Assembly: GCF_000425145.1 (NCBI RefSeq)
Contig: NZ_AULF01000003.1
Coordinates: 62,001 to 126,000, forward strand
From: Pedobacter glucosidilyticus DSM 23534
GTDB taxonomy: Bacteria; Bacteroidota; Bacteroidia; Sphingobacteriales; Sphingobacteriaceae
Length of the DNA: 64,000 bases
Direction of reading: 5' to 3'
The stretch's first letter is position 1; every line of letters begins with the position of its first letter. The notes beneath the pieces were generated by a model. That model did no database searches, was not told where the DNA came from, and saw only the letters and a list, made by a program, of their open reading frames with translations. The translations under genes and the position numbers were made by a program. Below, piece after piece: positions 17,260 through 24,650 of the stretch.

Positions 17260-17679
17260 TTATAGTTGTTGGTTCTTATTAAAATTTAAAATCCAATGAT
17301 GGCCATATTTATCGGTTAGTTCGCCAAATAATGCACCCCAGTGGGTTTCTTGAAGGGCTTGTTTAATGATGCCTCCTTTTGATAATTGGTAAAATGCGGT
17401 ATATATAGCTTCTTCCTGATGACAATCCAGCATCAGCGAAAGCGCATTACCATTTAAAAGTCCGCTTTCTGGACTGATATCACTAGCCATGAGCGCAAAA
17501 TTATCGGTAATGAGCATGGCATGTAAAATAAAATCCTTAATGTTTTGAGGTAGCTGTGCTGCCATAGGAGATTCTCCTACGGTTTGAAAGCTGAGCTTGC
17601 CCCCCAAACAATGCTGATAAAACAACATGGCCTCACGGCAATTACCTCTAAAACTTAAATAAGCAGAAATTTTAAACAT
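17260..17679 (-). CDS. VOC/PhnB-like protein
   Basis: A protein of 139 residues with a glyoxalase/bleomycin-resistance (VOC) fold of the PhnB type: 'YLSFRGNCREAMLFYQHCLGG' at the start, 'MLITDNFALMASDI' in the middle and 'GALFGELTDKYGHHWILNFN' at the end. PhnB-like proteins are small cytoplasmic alpha/beta proteins without a settled function. The gene overlaps the upstream SRPBCC gene by 8 bp, which implies translational coupling. Confidence 0.87.
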   Translation of the reverse strand: MFKISAYLSFRGNCREAMLFYQHCLGGKLSFQTVGESPMAAQLPQNIKDFILHAMLITDNFALMASDISPESGLLNGNALSLMLDCHQEEAIYTAFYQLSKGGIIKQALQETHWGALFGELTDKYGHHWILNFNKNQQL

Positions 17680-18109
17680 GATGTTGATGAGCTTCTACAT
17701 AAGCTTTTAGTAAGTTAAGCATTTCTAAAGTGCCCTCTTGGTAAGCATCAGCCACTTCTTGCTGCTCAAAAACTTGTAATTGAAGCAATTTAGTTTTATG
17801 AGCTGATAAGGTTTCTAAAATATAGCTTTCTTCTACCAGTCCTGTACTTTTATCAGGATAAGAACAGGTAAATTCTTTATTTTCTTCAAATACTTTGATG
17901 ATACCATCCCAAACCATTTTTTGCCCATTCCAGACAAATACATCTCCATTTTCGTCGTAACAGGTATAGGTAATGGCAGCACCAGCTTTCCAAGCTGTTT
18001 CTACTTTAACATTTTTCATCCACTCGTCTAACGCAGTGGTATTGGTTAATGCCTGCCAAACTTGTGCTGCTGAGGCATTAATTTCTATTTCAAACTTATT
18101 GCTAACCAT
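17672..18109 (-). CDS. SRPBCC/AHSA1-family protein
   Basis: A protein of 145 residues of the START/SRPBCC helix-grip fold (AHSA1 type): 'EIEINASAAQVWQALTNTTALDEWM' at the start, 'TYTCYDENGDVFVWNGQ' in the middle and a C-terminal helix with 'YQEGTLEMLNLLKAYVEAH'. The fold binds hydrophobic small molecules in a deep cavity. It overlaps both neighbours by 8 bp. The ligand is unknown. Confidence 0.87.
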   Translation of the reverse strand: MVSNKFEIEINASAAQVWQALTNTTALDEWMKNVKVETAWKAGAAITYTCYDENGDVFVWNGQKMVWDGIIKVFEENKEFTCSYPDKSTGLVEESYILETLSAHKTKLLQLQVFEQQEVADAYQEGTLEMLNLLKAYVEAHQHHV

Positions 18110-18536
18110 TTGCTGCCTGAATTAAGGTTTGTATATCGAATTTTTTCATTTGCATAAATGCGGCCACCACTCTATCTCTTTTATTAGGGTCAGACATTAA
18201 TGTTCCTAATACTTGAGGTACTACCTGCCAAGAAACGCCATATTTATCTTTACACCATCCACACATACTTTCTGAGCCACCATCGGCAGTAAGCTTATCC
18301 CAGTAATGGTCTATTTCTTCTTGTGTAGCACACTCTATAACAAAAGAAACTGCCTCGCTAAACTTAAATTGCGGACCACCATTTAAGCCCATAAATCTTG
18401 TACCATTTAGCTCCCAAACCACAACTAATTCATTTTCATCTAAAATTTTAAAATTGGGGAATATAGCATTGTAAAATATTGCTGCTGCCTTGGCTTCTCC
18501 GTTAAACCATAAGCAAGGGTAAATGAGGTTATTCAT
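18102..18536 (-). CDS. VOC/PhnB-like (3-demethylubiquinone MT-like) protein
   Basis: A protein of 144 residues of the PF06983 group, annotated by custom as '3-demethylubiquinone-9 3-methyltransferase-like' although it is a VOC fold without a methyltransferase motif. It starts 'YPCLWFNGEAKAAAIFYNAIF' and has 'FMGLNGGPQFKFSEAVSFVI' and 'CGWCKDKYGVSWQVVP'. It is the second of two VOC genes in the block, alternating with SRPBCC genes. Confidence 0.87.
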   Translation of the reverse strand: MNNLIYPCLWFNGEAKAAAIFYNAIFPNFKILDENELVVVWELNGTRFMGLNGGPQFKFSEAVSFVIECATQEEIDHYWDKLTADGGSESMCGWCKDKYGVSWQVVPQVLGTLMSDPNKRDRVVAAFMQMKKFDIQTLIQAANG

Positions 18537-18547
18537 ATTTTTAAGGT

Positions 18548-18961
18548 TTAAGAAGCTTCTGTATAAGATTTAAAATTGTTTAGAATCATTTGCCAACCTA
18601 TTTGCTGCATATCAATAGGGTTTTCATCTTCAGGGTCAAAAGTTACAGTTACAAGCGTTTGCTGATTTAAATTTTGAAGAGTTACGGTAGCTATTCTACC
18701 ACCAAATTCGTAACTAAAACTTTTATGCTCATTTATCTCAGTGTAAACTGCTTCAAAATCAAAACCATTACTGCCATCTTTAGCTTCCATACGGGCTTTG
18801 TAGGTGCCTCCTACCTGCATATCATTCTCTGCAGCGGGGCAATGCCAGCTAGTATCGGCAAAATTCCAATTAACGATATGCTTAGGTTGGGTATAATAAT
18901 CCCATACTTTTTCTAGTGGGGCGTTAACATTTGCTTGAACTGTAATTTTTGCTTTTTCCAT
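18548..18961 (-). CDS. SRPBCC-family protein, first gene of block
   Basis: A protein of 137 residues with the SRPBCC helix-grip fold: 'VQANVNAPLEKVWDYYTQPKHI' followed by 'WNFADTSWHCPAAENDMQVGG' and a C-terminal 'GWQMILNNFKSYTEAS'. It is the promoter-proximal gene of the six-gene minus-strand series. The region upstream (18962-19110) is shared with the divergent DJ-1/AraC regulator, which is the natural candidate to control it (inference). Confidence 0.87.
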   Translation of the reverse strand: MEKAKITVQANVNAPLEKVWDYYTQPKHIVNWNFADTSWHCPAAENDMQVGGTYKARMEAKDGSNGFDFEAVYTEINEHKSFSYEFGGRIATVTLQNLNQQTLVTVTFDPEDENPIDMQQIGWQMILNNFKSYTEAS

Positions 18962-19018
18962 TTTCTTAAGCTTTAATAGGTTTATATTTTGATGTTGTTA
19001 CGATACAAATATGGGTAC

Positions 19019-19077
19019 TTCCTTTAAAAAAGGAAACCTGGATAAATGTCAAATAAAGGGTTATTTACGACAAATAA
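19019..19077. promoter_or_regulatory. Candidate operator between SRPBCC operon and AraC regulator
   Basis: The divergent intergenic region holds an inverted repeat (TTCCTTT/AAAGGAA, 19019-19035) and a direct repeat CAAATAA at 19050 and 19071, exactly 21 bp apart. Direct half-sites two helical turns apart are the usual layout for AraC-family dimers. AT-richness makes chance matches possible. Confidence 0.35.
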
Positions 19078-19110
19078 TTTTATCTTAGAAAAAGCATTTT
19101 ATCCTCTAAT

Positions 19111-20085
19111 ATGAAACGTGTTAGCATCTTAGTACCAGAAAGTTCGGTTATGCAAGCCATTGCAGACCCTCAGTATTTATTTTCTGCAGTAAACCAGTTT
19201 ATGATGGCTGCGGGCAAAAGCCCTTTATTTGAAGTTCAGCTGGTAGGTTTAAAAAAGGAAGTAAAACTTAATGATGGCTTATTTTCCGTAAATACATCAA
19301 AACTTTTAGAAGATGTGGCACAAACAGATTTGGTGGTGATACCTGCTTTATTTGGAGATATGAAAACCGCAATTGCTAAAAATGAAGAACTTTTACCTTG
19401 GATAAAACAACATTATCAAGAAGGTGCAGAAGTAGCTTCGCTATGTGTGGGGGCTTTTTTACTGGCTTCTACTGGCTTATTGGCTGGTAAAAAATGTTCT
19501 ACCCATTGGGGTTTTCAAAATGAATTTAGGATGATGTTTCCTGATGTTGAAGTGGTTGATGGTAGTATCATTACCGAAGAAAATGGCATATATTCTAGCG
19601 GTGGCGCTAATTCTTATTGGAACTTACTATTACACTTGGTAGAAAAATATACGGATAGACCAACCGCTATTTTAGCTTCAAAATATTTCGCTGTTGATAT
19701 TGACAGGGAAAGTCAGGCTGCTTTTGCCATGTTTCAAGGGCAAAAGAACCATCCAGATGAAGCTATTAAACAAGCACAAGATTTTATAGACCTCCATATC
19801 CAAGAAAAAATAACCATTGATGAACTTGCAGATTTGGTAAAATTAGGTAGAAGAAGTTTCGAGAGGAGGTTTAAAATGGCAACCAATAACTCGGTACTTG
19901 CCTATATCAATAGGGTAAAAATGGAGTATGCTAAACGCAGTTTTGAATCGAGCCGTAAAAATATTCATGAAGTGATGTACGATATTGGTTATACCGATAC
20001 TAAAGCCTTTAGAACCATCTTCAAAAAAATAACTGGCTTAACGCCTATCGCGTATAGGAATAAGTATAATAAGATTTTTAATTGA
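19111..20085 (+). CDS. GlxA-type regulator: DJ-1/PfpI plus AraC HTH
   Basis: A transcription factor of 324 residues. Residues 1-190 are a DJ-1/PfpI class I glutamine-amidotransferase-like domain with the nucleophile-elbow motif 'ASLCVGAFLLASTG', used here for ligand or redox sensing rather than catalysis. Residues about 220-322 are a double AraC helix-turn-helix ('ITIDELADLVKLGRRSFERR' and 'EVMYDIGYTDTKAFRTIFKK'). It is divergent from the SRPBCC/VOC/DoxX/arr block, the expected arrangement for a local regulator. The inducer is unknown. Confidence 0.92.
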   Translation: MKRVSILVPESSVMQAIADPQYLFSAVNQFMMAAGKSPLFEVQLVGLKKEVKLNDGLFSVNTSKLLEDVAQTDLVVIPALFGDMKTAIAKNEELLPWIKQHYQEGAEVASLCVGAFLLASTGLLAGKKCSTHWGFQNEFRMMFPDVEVVDGSIITEENGIYSSGGANSYWNLLLHLVEKYTDRPTAILASKYFAVDIDRESQAAFAMFQGQKNHPDEAIKQAQDFIDLHIQEKITIDELADLVKLGRRSFERRFKMATNNSVLAYINRVKMEYAKRSFESSRKNIHEVMYDIGYTDTKAFRTIFKKITGLTPIAYRNKYNKIFN

Positions 20086-20091
20086 TATAAA

Positions 20092-20127
20092 AAAATAAGC
20101 CAGTATTATTCATAATACTGGCTTATA
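20092..20127 (-). terminator. Terminator for the T9SS protein gene
   Basis: A long perfect hairpin (20095-20107 with 20114-20126, loop of six) lies between the convergent genes. On the minus strand it is followed by a T-run, so it serves the gene ending at 20145. Confidence 0.82.
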
Positions 20128-20144
20128 AAATGAAGTTTATGCTA

Positions 20145-22295
20145 TTAAAACAATACCTTAATTGTTTTAACGTGATTACCAGAAGTCAATCTGATAAGAT
20201 ATAAACCTTTTAATTTTGATGAGTCGAAATTTATCTTGTGCTCACCTTTTGTTAAAGACTTAGCTACCAGACTATTTAATAACTGACCGTTGATATTATA
20301 AACTTTAACTGTAGTAAAACCATCTTGCGGAATAGAGAAAACAACCTCCTGATTCTTTAATGCAAGACTTAAGTGCTGTGCTTGACTTTCTTCTACCTGC
20401 AATAAATTTAACCTACTACTTTCTTTAGCTGCCATGATTGCAGCACCACCATTAGCAGGCTCTATCACCCATTGTTGGCGTAAATTTGTATTAGCAGTGT
20501 TGTAAGTCCAGATTTGAACATTTGAGCCGTTTACAGGTGTAACATCAGCACAATCTAGTGCGTACGCAGATGCTAATCGTAATTCTACTTTATGAGCATC
20601 ACTACCTGCAATAGGAACCAATTTCCATTGCTGACGATTGTAAGAAGCGTAAGGATCTAACTCTGCATTATCACCATCATTTGCAGCACCATCTAAAGAA
20701 GAAAGAGCGAAACTACTCTCTAAACGAGGGATAATTCTTACAAAACCATTATCTGTAGGTACAATTTGGAATTGTTGTGTTTGACTACTAGAAGAATAAG
20801 TTCCAACGTTAACATTTTCACTAGTAGTGATAGTAGCATCATTACTTTGTAGAGCTAAATTAGTATTAGCTTTTAATCTGAAACGGTAATATGCTATTTG
20901 TGTTGTAGCTGTTGCGGTATTACTATAAGGCGATTTAGAATTGGCATCTATCTCAGACCTCACTCTAAACCAATATGGAGTATTCGCACTTAGACCTGTT
21001 GCGGTAAATGAAGTAGCATTAGCTGCTGGATTACCTAACCCAACCCATGTTGCGCCATTATCGCTAGAACGCTGTACATAAAACTTAGTTTCGTTAGATG
21101 AATTATCTTGCCAGCTTAAAGTTATTGAACTTGCAGAAGCTGCAGTTGCTGTTAAGTTTGAAGGCGCATTTGGTACAGCTCCAGTAGTAGTGGCTGTAGC
21201 CGTATTGCTATAAGCAGATTTCCTACTCGCATCAATTTCTGACCTTACTCTGAAAGAATAAGATGTATTAGCATTTAAGGCGGTAACTGATAAAGAAGTA
21301 GCATTAGCTGCTGGATTACCAATACCAAACCAAGTTGTACCGCCGTCATTTGATTGCTGAACATAAAACTTAGTTTCATTATTAGAGTTATCTGTCCAGC
21401 TTAAATTGATTTGACTTGAAGAAACAGCTGTTGCAGTTAAATTTGAAGGAGCTGCAGGCGGTGTAGAGCTAGCATTAGGATCAAATGTTCCCCCTTTCCA
21501 AATCCTTACATCCTCCCAAACTACAGCAGCATTTGTAATTCCATTGGTTTCAGAATCATTTTCTCTTCCATAAATACCATATTTAAAATAATTTGCCGTT
21601 GTTATTTCTTCAGAGAAAGAAAACTTTAATTCATCATCAATAAGTATATAAACTTTTCCTGGATTTGAGGAGGTTTGTTGAATATGGATCACATTCAACT
21701 TAATTTTCCTATTTACAACATTAAACTCTAAATCCCTGTTCCCCTCAACATCGAAACAATTAGGATCATAAAAAATCCTAAATTTAGAATCAGCTGCATC
21801 CATATCATAAGAGTTAGATCTAATTTGTAACATCGTAGCGTTATCTTCTCCACCAAATAATTGGAAAATAGCATTATCAAACATTTTATCTCCAACTGTA
21901 ATATACCCTTCAAACTGACGCGTTCCACTTGTGTAATTTCTAGTGCTGCTATTAACATCAAATACACGTAATTCTGATCGATTACCTGGATACTTTTTAA
22001 GTGTAAACGTACTAACTCCAGTAGAAGAATTATAATTATACTTGCTTGTAACATCGCTGTTATCTGATGATTCTGGATTACCTTGAGCATCAATATAAGC
22101 ACTTGTTCTTGGCCAGGTAAAGTCTGTGTTATCCCCAGAAGGATCTGAATAATTCTCTAATTGAACTTGTTGGTCTATAGATACAGCTGTTCCCCAACCA
22201 GTCCCTATTTGTGCAAAAGTTTCAAATCCTAAACATAACAAAATGCTAAAGAGAGTGAGTTTTATAAACCCATGTGAGTGTAGATTTTTTTTCAT
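20145..22295 (-). CDS. Secreted PL7-like/FN3/ricin protein with T9SS sorting domain
   Basis: A modular extracellular protein of 716 residues. Signal peptide 1-29. Residues about 35-270 form a beta-jelly-roll resembling alginate lyase family PL7: 'GNRSELR' (104-110), 'MLQIRS' (155-160) and 'YFKYGIYGRE' (236-245). PL7 enzymes carry QIH and YxxGxYxQ at these places, so here the catalytic His and the Gln appear replaced. Two fibronectin III domains (about 280-371 and 374-465) are nearly identical repeats. Residues 468-615 form a ricin-type beta-trefoil with several QQW/QxW motifs. The last 85 residues are a Por/type IX sorting domain ending 'KGLYLIRLTSGNHVKTIKVL'. Likely a polysaccharide-binding protein or a lyase of altered specificity. 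It has no SusC/SusD neighbours. Confidence 0.82.
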   Translation of the reverse strand: MKKNLHSHGFIKLTLFSILLCLGFETFAQIGTGWGTAVSIDQQVQLENYSDPSGDNTDFTWPRTSAYIDAQGNPESSDNSDVTSKYNYNSSTGVSTFTLKKYPGNRSELRVFDVNSSTRNYTSGTRQFEGYITVGDKMFDNAIFQLFGGEDNATMLQIRSNSYDMDAADSKFRIFYDPNCFDVEGNRDLEFNVVNRKIKLNVIHIQQTSSNPGKVYILIDDELKFSFSEEITTANYFKYGIYGRENDSETNGITNAAVVWEDVRIWKGGTFDPNASSTPPAAPSNLTATAVSSSQINLSWTDNSNNETKFYVQQSNDGGTTWFGIGNPAANATSLSVTALNANTSYSFRVRSEIDASRKSAYSNTATATTTGAVPNAPSNLTATAASASSITLSWQDNSSNETKFYVQRSSDNGATWVGLGNPAANATSFTATGLSANTPYWFRVRSEIDANSKSPYSNTATATTQIAYYRFRLKANTNLALQSNDATITTSENVNVGTYSSSSQTQQFQIVPTDNGFVRIIPRLESSFALSSLDGAANDGDNAELDPYASYNRQQWKLVPIAGSDAHKVELRLASAYALDCADVTPVNGSNVQIWTYNTANTNLRQQWVIEPANGGAAIMAAKESSRLNLLQVEESQAQHLSLALKNQEVVFSIPQDGFTTVKVYNINGQLLNSLVAKSLTKGEHKINFDSSKLKGLYLIRLTSGNHVKTIKVLF
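20901..21458 (-). repeat. Tandem duplication of FN3 module
   Basis: Two adjacent segments of about 275 bp (21458-21183 and 21176-20901) encode FN3 domains sharing long identical stretches such as 'NETKFYVQ', 'GNPAANATS' and 'YSNTATATT'. The similarity points to a relatively recent internal duplication. Confidence 0.8.
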
Positions 22296-22648
22296 TTGAC
22301 TTAAATTAGTGGTAGTTATAAATTGGTTAATTATAATTCTAAATTTTTGAGCGTCTTAGATATTATAAATACCTTATAAACAACTTCATAAGTTTATAAG
22401 GACAAGTGCAATAATATAAAATTGATAAAGATGGAAAAAGAAGATAAATTAATGAAAGTCTATTTTAAAAAAATTAATGTATTTAAAATTATAAAAATTA
22501 CAAAAAATAGCTTTAAATAAATTTTAATAAGAAACTTTTTGTAATTAAAATTACAAATAACAGTTACAAAAGAAATTGTAACGTTTGCGCAAAATCTAGA
22601 TAGATTTATAGTGTTAAAAGTATAAATTTGTATTAATTAAAGTAGTGG
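22296..22648. other. 353-bp AT-rich upstream region of the T9SS gene
   Basis: There is no convincing gene here. A 29-codon frame at 22431-22520 (+) is almost all Lys/Ile/Phe and is probably chance. The region contains the clustered TTGTAA-type repeats at 22497-22582 and is upstream only of the T9SS-secreted protein, because the DUF1801 gene ends (not begins) at 22649. Confidence 0.6.
22497..22582. promoter_or_regulatory. Cluster of TTGTAA half-sites (operator-like)
   Basis: Two adjacent perfect inverted repeats, TTTGTAATT-2-AATTACAAA (22538-22557) and GTTACAA-6-TTGTAAC (22563-22582), share the half-site TTGTAAY. A fifth half-site ATTACAAA lies at 22497-22504. Repeated use of one half-site in 86 bp suggests cooperative binding by a regulator of the downstream gene at 22295. 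Confidence 0.5.
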
Positions 22649-23110
22649 CTACCCTTTCTTGTATATGCTTTCATAAATTTTAACCCAATCCTTTACACTC
22701 ATTTTTTGTACAAGCTCAGCTATTAAAGTAAAAGGAATTTCACTAATTTTCTTAAACCTGATACAACTTTTCCCCATGTCTAATTTAGCTTTACTATGTT
22801 GAGGGTAAGCTTCTTTAAACCATTGCAATAGATTTTCATCAGCATATAAACCCATGTGGTAAAGTGCTATAAAATTCTTTTGAGATGCCAAACTTATGAA
22901 AGGTAAAGGTAATTTAGGGTCGCAATGGTAGCCATTTGGATATAAAGAATGTGGTACAACAAAACCTATCATCCCATAGCTCATTTCCTCGGTATATCCT
23001 TCTGGTAAGTTACCCAGAATGGTAGTTCTTAATTTCTGCATCACCTCTTGTCTTTCTAAAGGTAATTGAGCAATGTACTCGTCTGGGTGATGTGGGCTTG
23101 TTTGGGCCAT
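22649..23110 (-). CDS. DUF1801 protein
   Basis: A small cytoplasmic protein of 153 residues of the DUF1801/YdhG-like fold: 'SPHHPDEYIAQLPLERQEVM', 'PEGYTEEMSYGMIGF' and 'CIRFKKISEIPFTLIAELVQ'. The start at 23110 (MAQTSPHH) fits the family; an in-frame ATG at 23137 would put the -7 box inside the gene. A full promoter lies just upstream. The family is structurally related to frataxin-like/iron-chaperone folds, but its function is not settled. Confidence 0.85.
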   Translation of the reverse strand: MAQTSPHHPDEYIAQLPLERQEVMQKLRTTILGNLPEGYTEEMSYGMIGFVVPHSLYPNGYHCDPKLPLPFISLASQKNFIALYHMGLYADENLLQWFKEAYPQHSKAKLDMGKSCIRFKKISEIPFTLIAELVQKMSVKDWVKIYESIYKKG

Positions 23111-23134
23111 GAAACTAATTAAAATAGGTTTTAA

Positions 23135-23165
23135 CAAAATTATATAGAATTAATTATAGCTCAAA
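23135..23165 (-). promoter_or_regulatory. Promoter for DUF1801 gene
   Basis: On the minus strand TTTG (23165-23162), a 19-bp spacer and TAATTTTG (23142-23135) match the phylum consensus. Its position sets the gene start at 23110. Confidence 0.68.
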
Positions 23166-23262
23166 ATTGTATAAACAGCGATAAAATATAGTATTGATCA
23201 TCATCAACGATGTATAAGTGTTATCCATTTCAATTGGTTAAATATTAAAATAAATTATTGCT

Positions 23263-23270
23263 TATATTTG
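23263..23270 (+). promoter_or_regulatory. -7 box TATATTTG before toxin-antitoxin pair
   Basis: TATATTTG fits TAnnTTTG and lies 16 bp before the antitoxin ATG. The nearest TTG is 26 bp upstream, too far for an ideal -33 box. Confidence 0.4.
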
Positions 23271-23286
23271 TATAAATACTACCCAA

Positions 23287-23487
23287 ATGGCTGCATTAAT
23301 AATAGAAAGTAAAAACCCCGAAAATTTAAAGATATTAGCTTCTCTTGCAAAAAAATTGGGAGATAATGTAAAATCCATTTCTACAGATGATTTGGAAGAT
23401 TTATTATTTGGAGAAATGATGCAAAAAGCCGAAACTGGTAAATATGTTTCAAAAGAAGTTTTGTTTAAGAAAATTTCTGAAGATTAA
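23287..23487 (+). CDS. Type II antitoxin (RelE-partner)
   Basis: A protein of 66 residues. It starts with a beta-strand-like 'MAALIIESKNPENLKILASL' and ends with 'SKEVLFKKISED', a layout common in Bacteroidota antitoxins that bind RelE toxins with the C-terminus. No clear DNA-binding motif is visible. The stop codon TAA abuts the toxin ATG (TAAATG), the standard coupling of antitoxin and toxin. The assignment rests on that arrangement and on the toxin's family. Confidence 0.8.
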   Translation: MAALIIESKNPENLKILASLAKKLGDNVKSISTDDLEDLLFGEMMQKAETGKYVSKEVLFKKISED

Positions 23488-23757
23488 ATGGATTTAAAAA
23501 TTGATAAATCTTTTATAAAAAGTCTTGATAAGCTTAAAGTTTCAGAAATTAAACTAAAATTAGAAAAAATTCTCACTGAACTTGAAAACGCAAAATCACT
23601 TACTCAAGTTAAGCAAATAAAAAAATTACAGGGTTATAAAGACTATTATCGTATAAAATCTGGAGATTATCGCATAGGTATAAGGTTACTAGACAAAAAT
23701 ACTATAGTTTTAATTACCATAGCTCACAGGAAAGAAATCTATAAAGTATTTCCTTAA
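23488..23757 (+). CDS. RelE/ParE-family toxin
   Basis: A protein of 89 residues with a RelE-like fold: 'IDKSFIKSLDKLKVSEIKLKLEKIL', then 'IKKLQGYKDYYRIKSGDYRIGIR' and 'ITIAHRKEIYKVFP'. The Tyr/Arg run in 'YRIKSGDYRIGIR' and 'HRKEIYK' matches the mRNA-interferase core. It presumably cleaves mRNA on ribosomes unless bound by the upstream antitoxin. It ends 5 bp from a convergent tRNA-Leu gene. Confidence 0.88.
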   Translation: MDLKIDKSFIKSLDKLKVSEIKLKLEKILTELENAKSLTQVKQIKKLQGYKDYYRIKSGDYRIGIRLLDKNTIVLITIAHRKEIYKVFP

Positions 23758-23762
23758 AAAAG

Positions 23763-23845
23763 TACCCAGGAGCAGATTCGAACTGCCACGCCCATAAGGC
23801 GCCACCCCCTCAAGATGGTGCGTCTACCAATTTCGCCACCTGGGT
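23763..23845 (-). tRNA. tRNA-Leu (anticodon GAG)
   Basis: An 83-base class II tRNA. The acceptor stem ACCCAGG/CCTGGGT closes perfectly, with discriminator A; CCA is not encoded. The D-loop carries AATTGGTAGACGC. The anticodon stem CCATC/GGTGG holds loop TTGAGGG, giving GAG. A long variable arm (CGCC-TTAT-GGGCG) and a T-loop GTTCGAATC follow. Confidence 0.93.
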
Positions 23846-23888
23846 ATATGCTGCAAATATAATTTTTTATTTAAAAATCAGACAAGCT

Positions 23889-24650
23889 TTAAATATTAAT
23901 ACTTAAACCATCATAAGCCAATTTGATACCTTTAGGTAATAATAAGCTTACTTCATCATGCAAGCCTAATCTATGACTGATATGCGTAAAGTAAGTTTCC
24001 TCAGCTCCAATCAACTCGGCAAAAGCAATAGCCTCATCCAAAGTAAAATGCGAGATATGTCTTTCTTTCTGCAAAGCATTTATCACCAATATTTTGCTCC
24101 CTTTTATCTTAGCTATCTCCTCTTCTGAAACTGTTTTCGCATCCGTAATGTAAGTAAAATCCTTAATTCTGAAACCTTTTACAGGGAGCTTATAATGCAT
24201 TACCTCTATAGGTAAAAGTGCTATATCGCCCACCATAAAAGTCTCATCATGAATGGTGTTTAAATTTACTAACGGAACCCCAGGGTATTTAAAATCAGAG
24301 AAAACATAATAAAACTCGCGTTTAAGCGCATGCTGAACTTGTTCTGTAGCATAAACCTCCATAGCAGCTTGTTGCTTATAGTTAAAAGCTCTAATATCAT
24401 CCATACCGGCAATATGGTCTTTATGCTCGTGTGTAAAAACTACCGCATCTAAGTGCTGAATTTGGTTACGCAGCATTTGGTACCTAAAATCCGGACCAGA
24501 GTCTATCACCAAAGTGGTTTCATCAGAACTTACCAAAATGCTACTACGCAAACGTTTATCATAAGCACTCGAAGAAGTACAAACTTCGCAACCGCAAGCA
24601 ATTACCGGAACTCCTTGCGATGTACCTGTGCCTAAAAACGTGACTTTCAA
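23889..24650 (-). CDS. MBL-fold hydrolase (PhnP-like)
   Basis: A zinc metallo-beta-lactamase-fold hydrolase of 254 residues near PhnP/RNase Z-like phosphodiesterases. It opens 'MKVTFLGTGTSQGVPVIAC' and has the metal motif 'FTHEHKDHIAGMDD', then 'MHYKLPVKGFRI', 'YITDAKT' and the closing 'THISHRLG'. The CxCxxC-like 'CGCEVC' near residue 19 recalls PhnP's structural zinc site. The start codon is TTG overlapping the previous gene's TGA (TTGA), which implies coupling to that gene. The substrate is unknown. Confidence 0.88.
   Translation of the reverse strand: MKVTFLGTGTSQGVPVIACGCEVCTSSSAYDKRLRSSILVSSDETTLVIDSGPDFRYQMLRNQIQHLDAVVFTHEHKDHIAGMDDIRAFNYKQQAAMEVYATEQVQHALKREFYYVFSDFKYPGVPLVNLNTIHDETFMVGDIALLPIEVMHYKLPVKGFRIKDFTYITDAKTVSEEEIAKIKGSKILVINALQKERHISHFTLDEAIAFAELIGAEETYFTHISHRLGLHDEVSLLLPKGIKLAYDGLSINI

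Noticed and set aside
15822-20085. Genomic island integrated at the 3' end of ssrA
   Set aside because: No integrase, and no second copy of the tmRNA 3' end was seen in the window; base composition of the arr block does not stand out.
22431-22520. 29-codon frame (MEKEDKLMKVYF...)
   Set aside because: Lys/Ile/Asn-only composition in a region of high AT content and no conserved feature; most likely chance.
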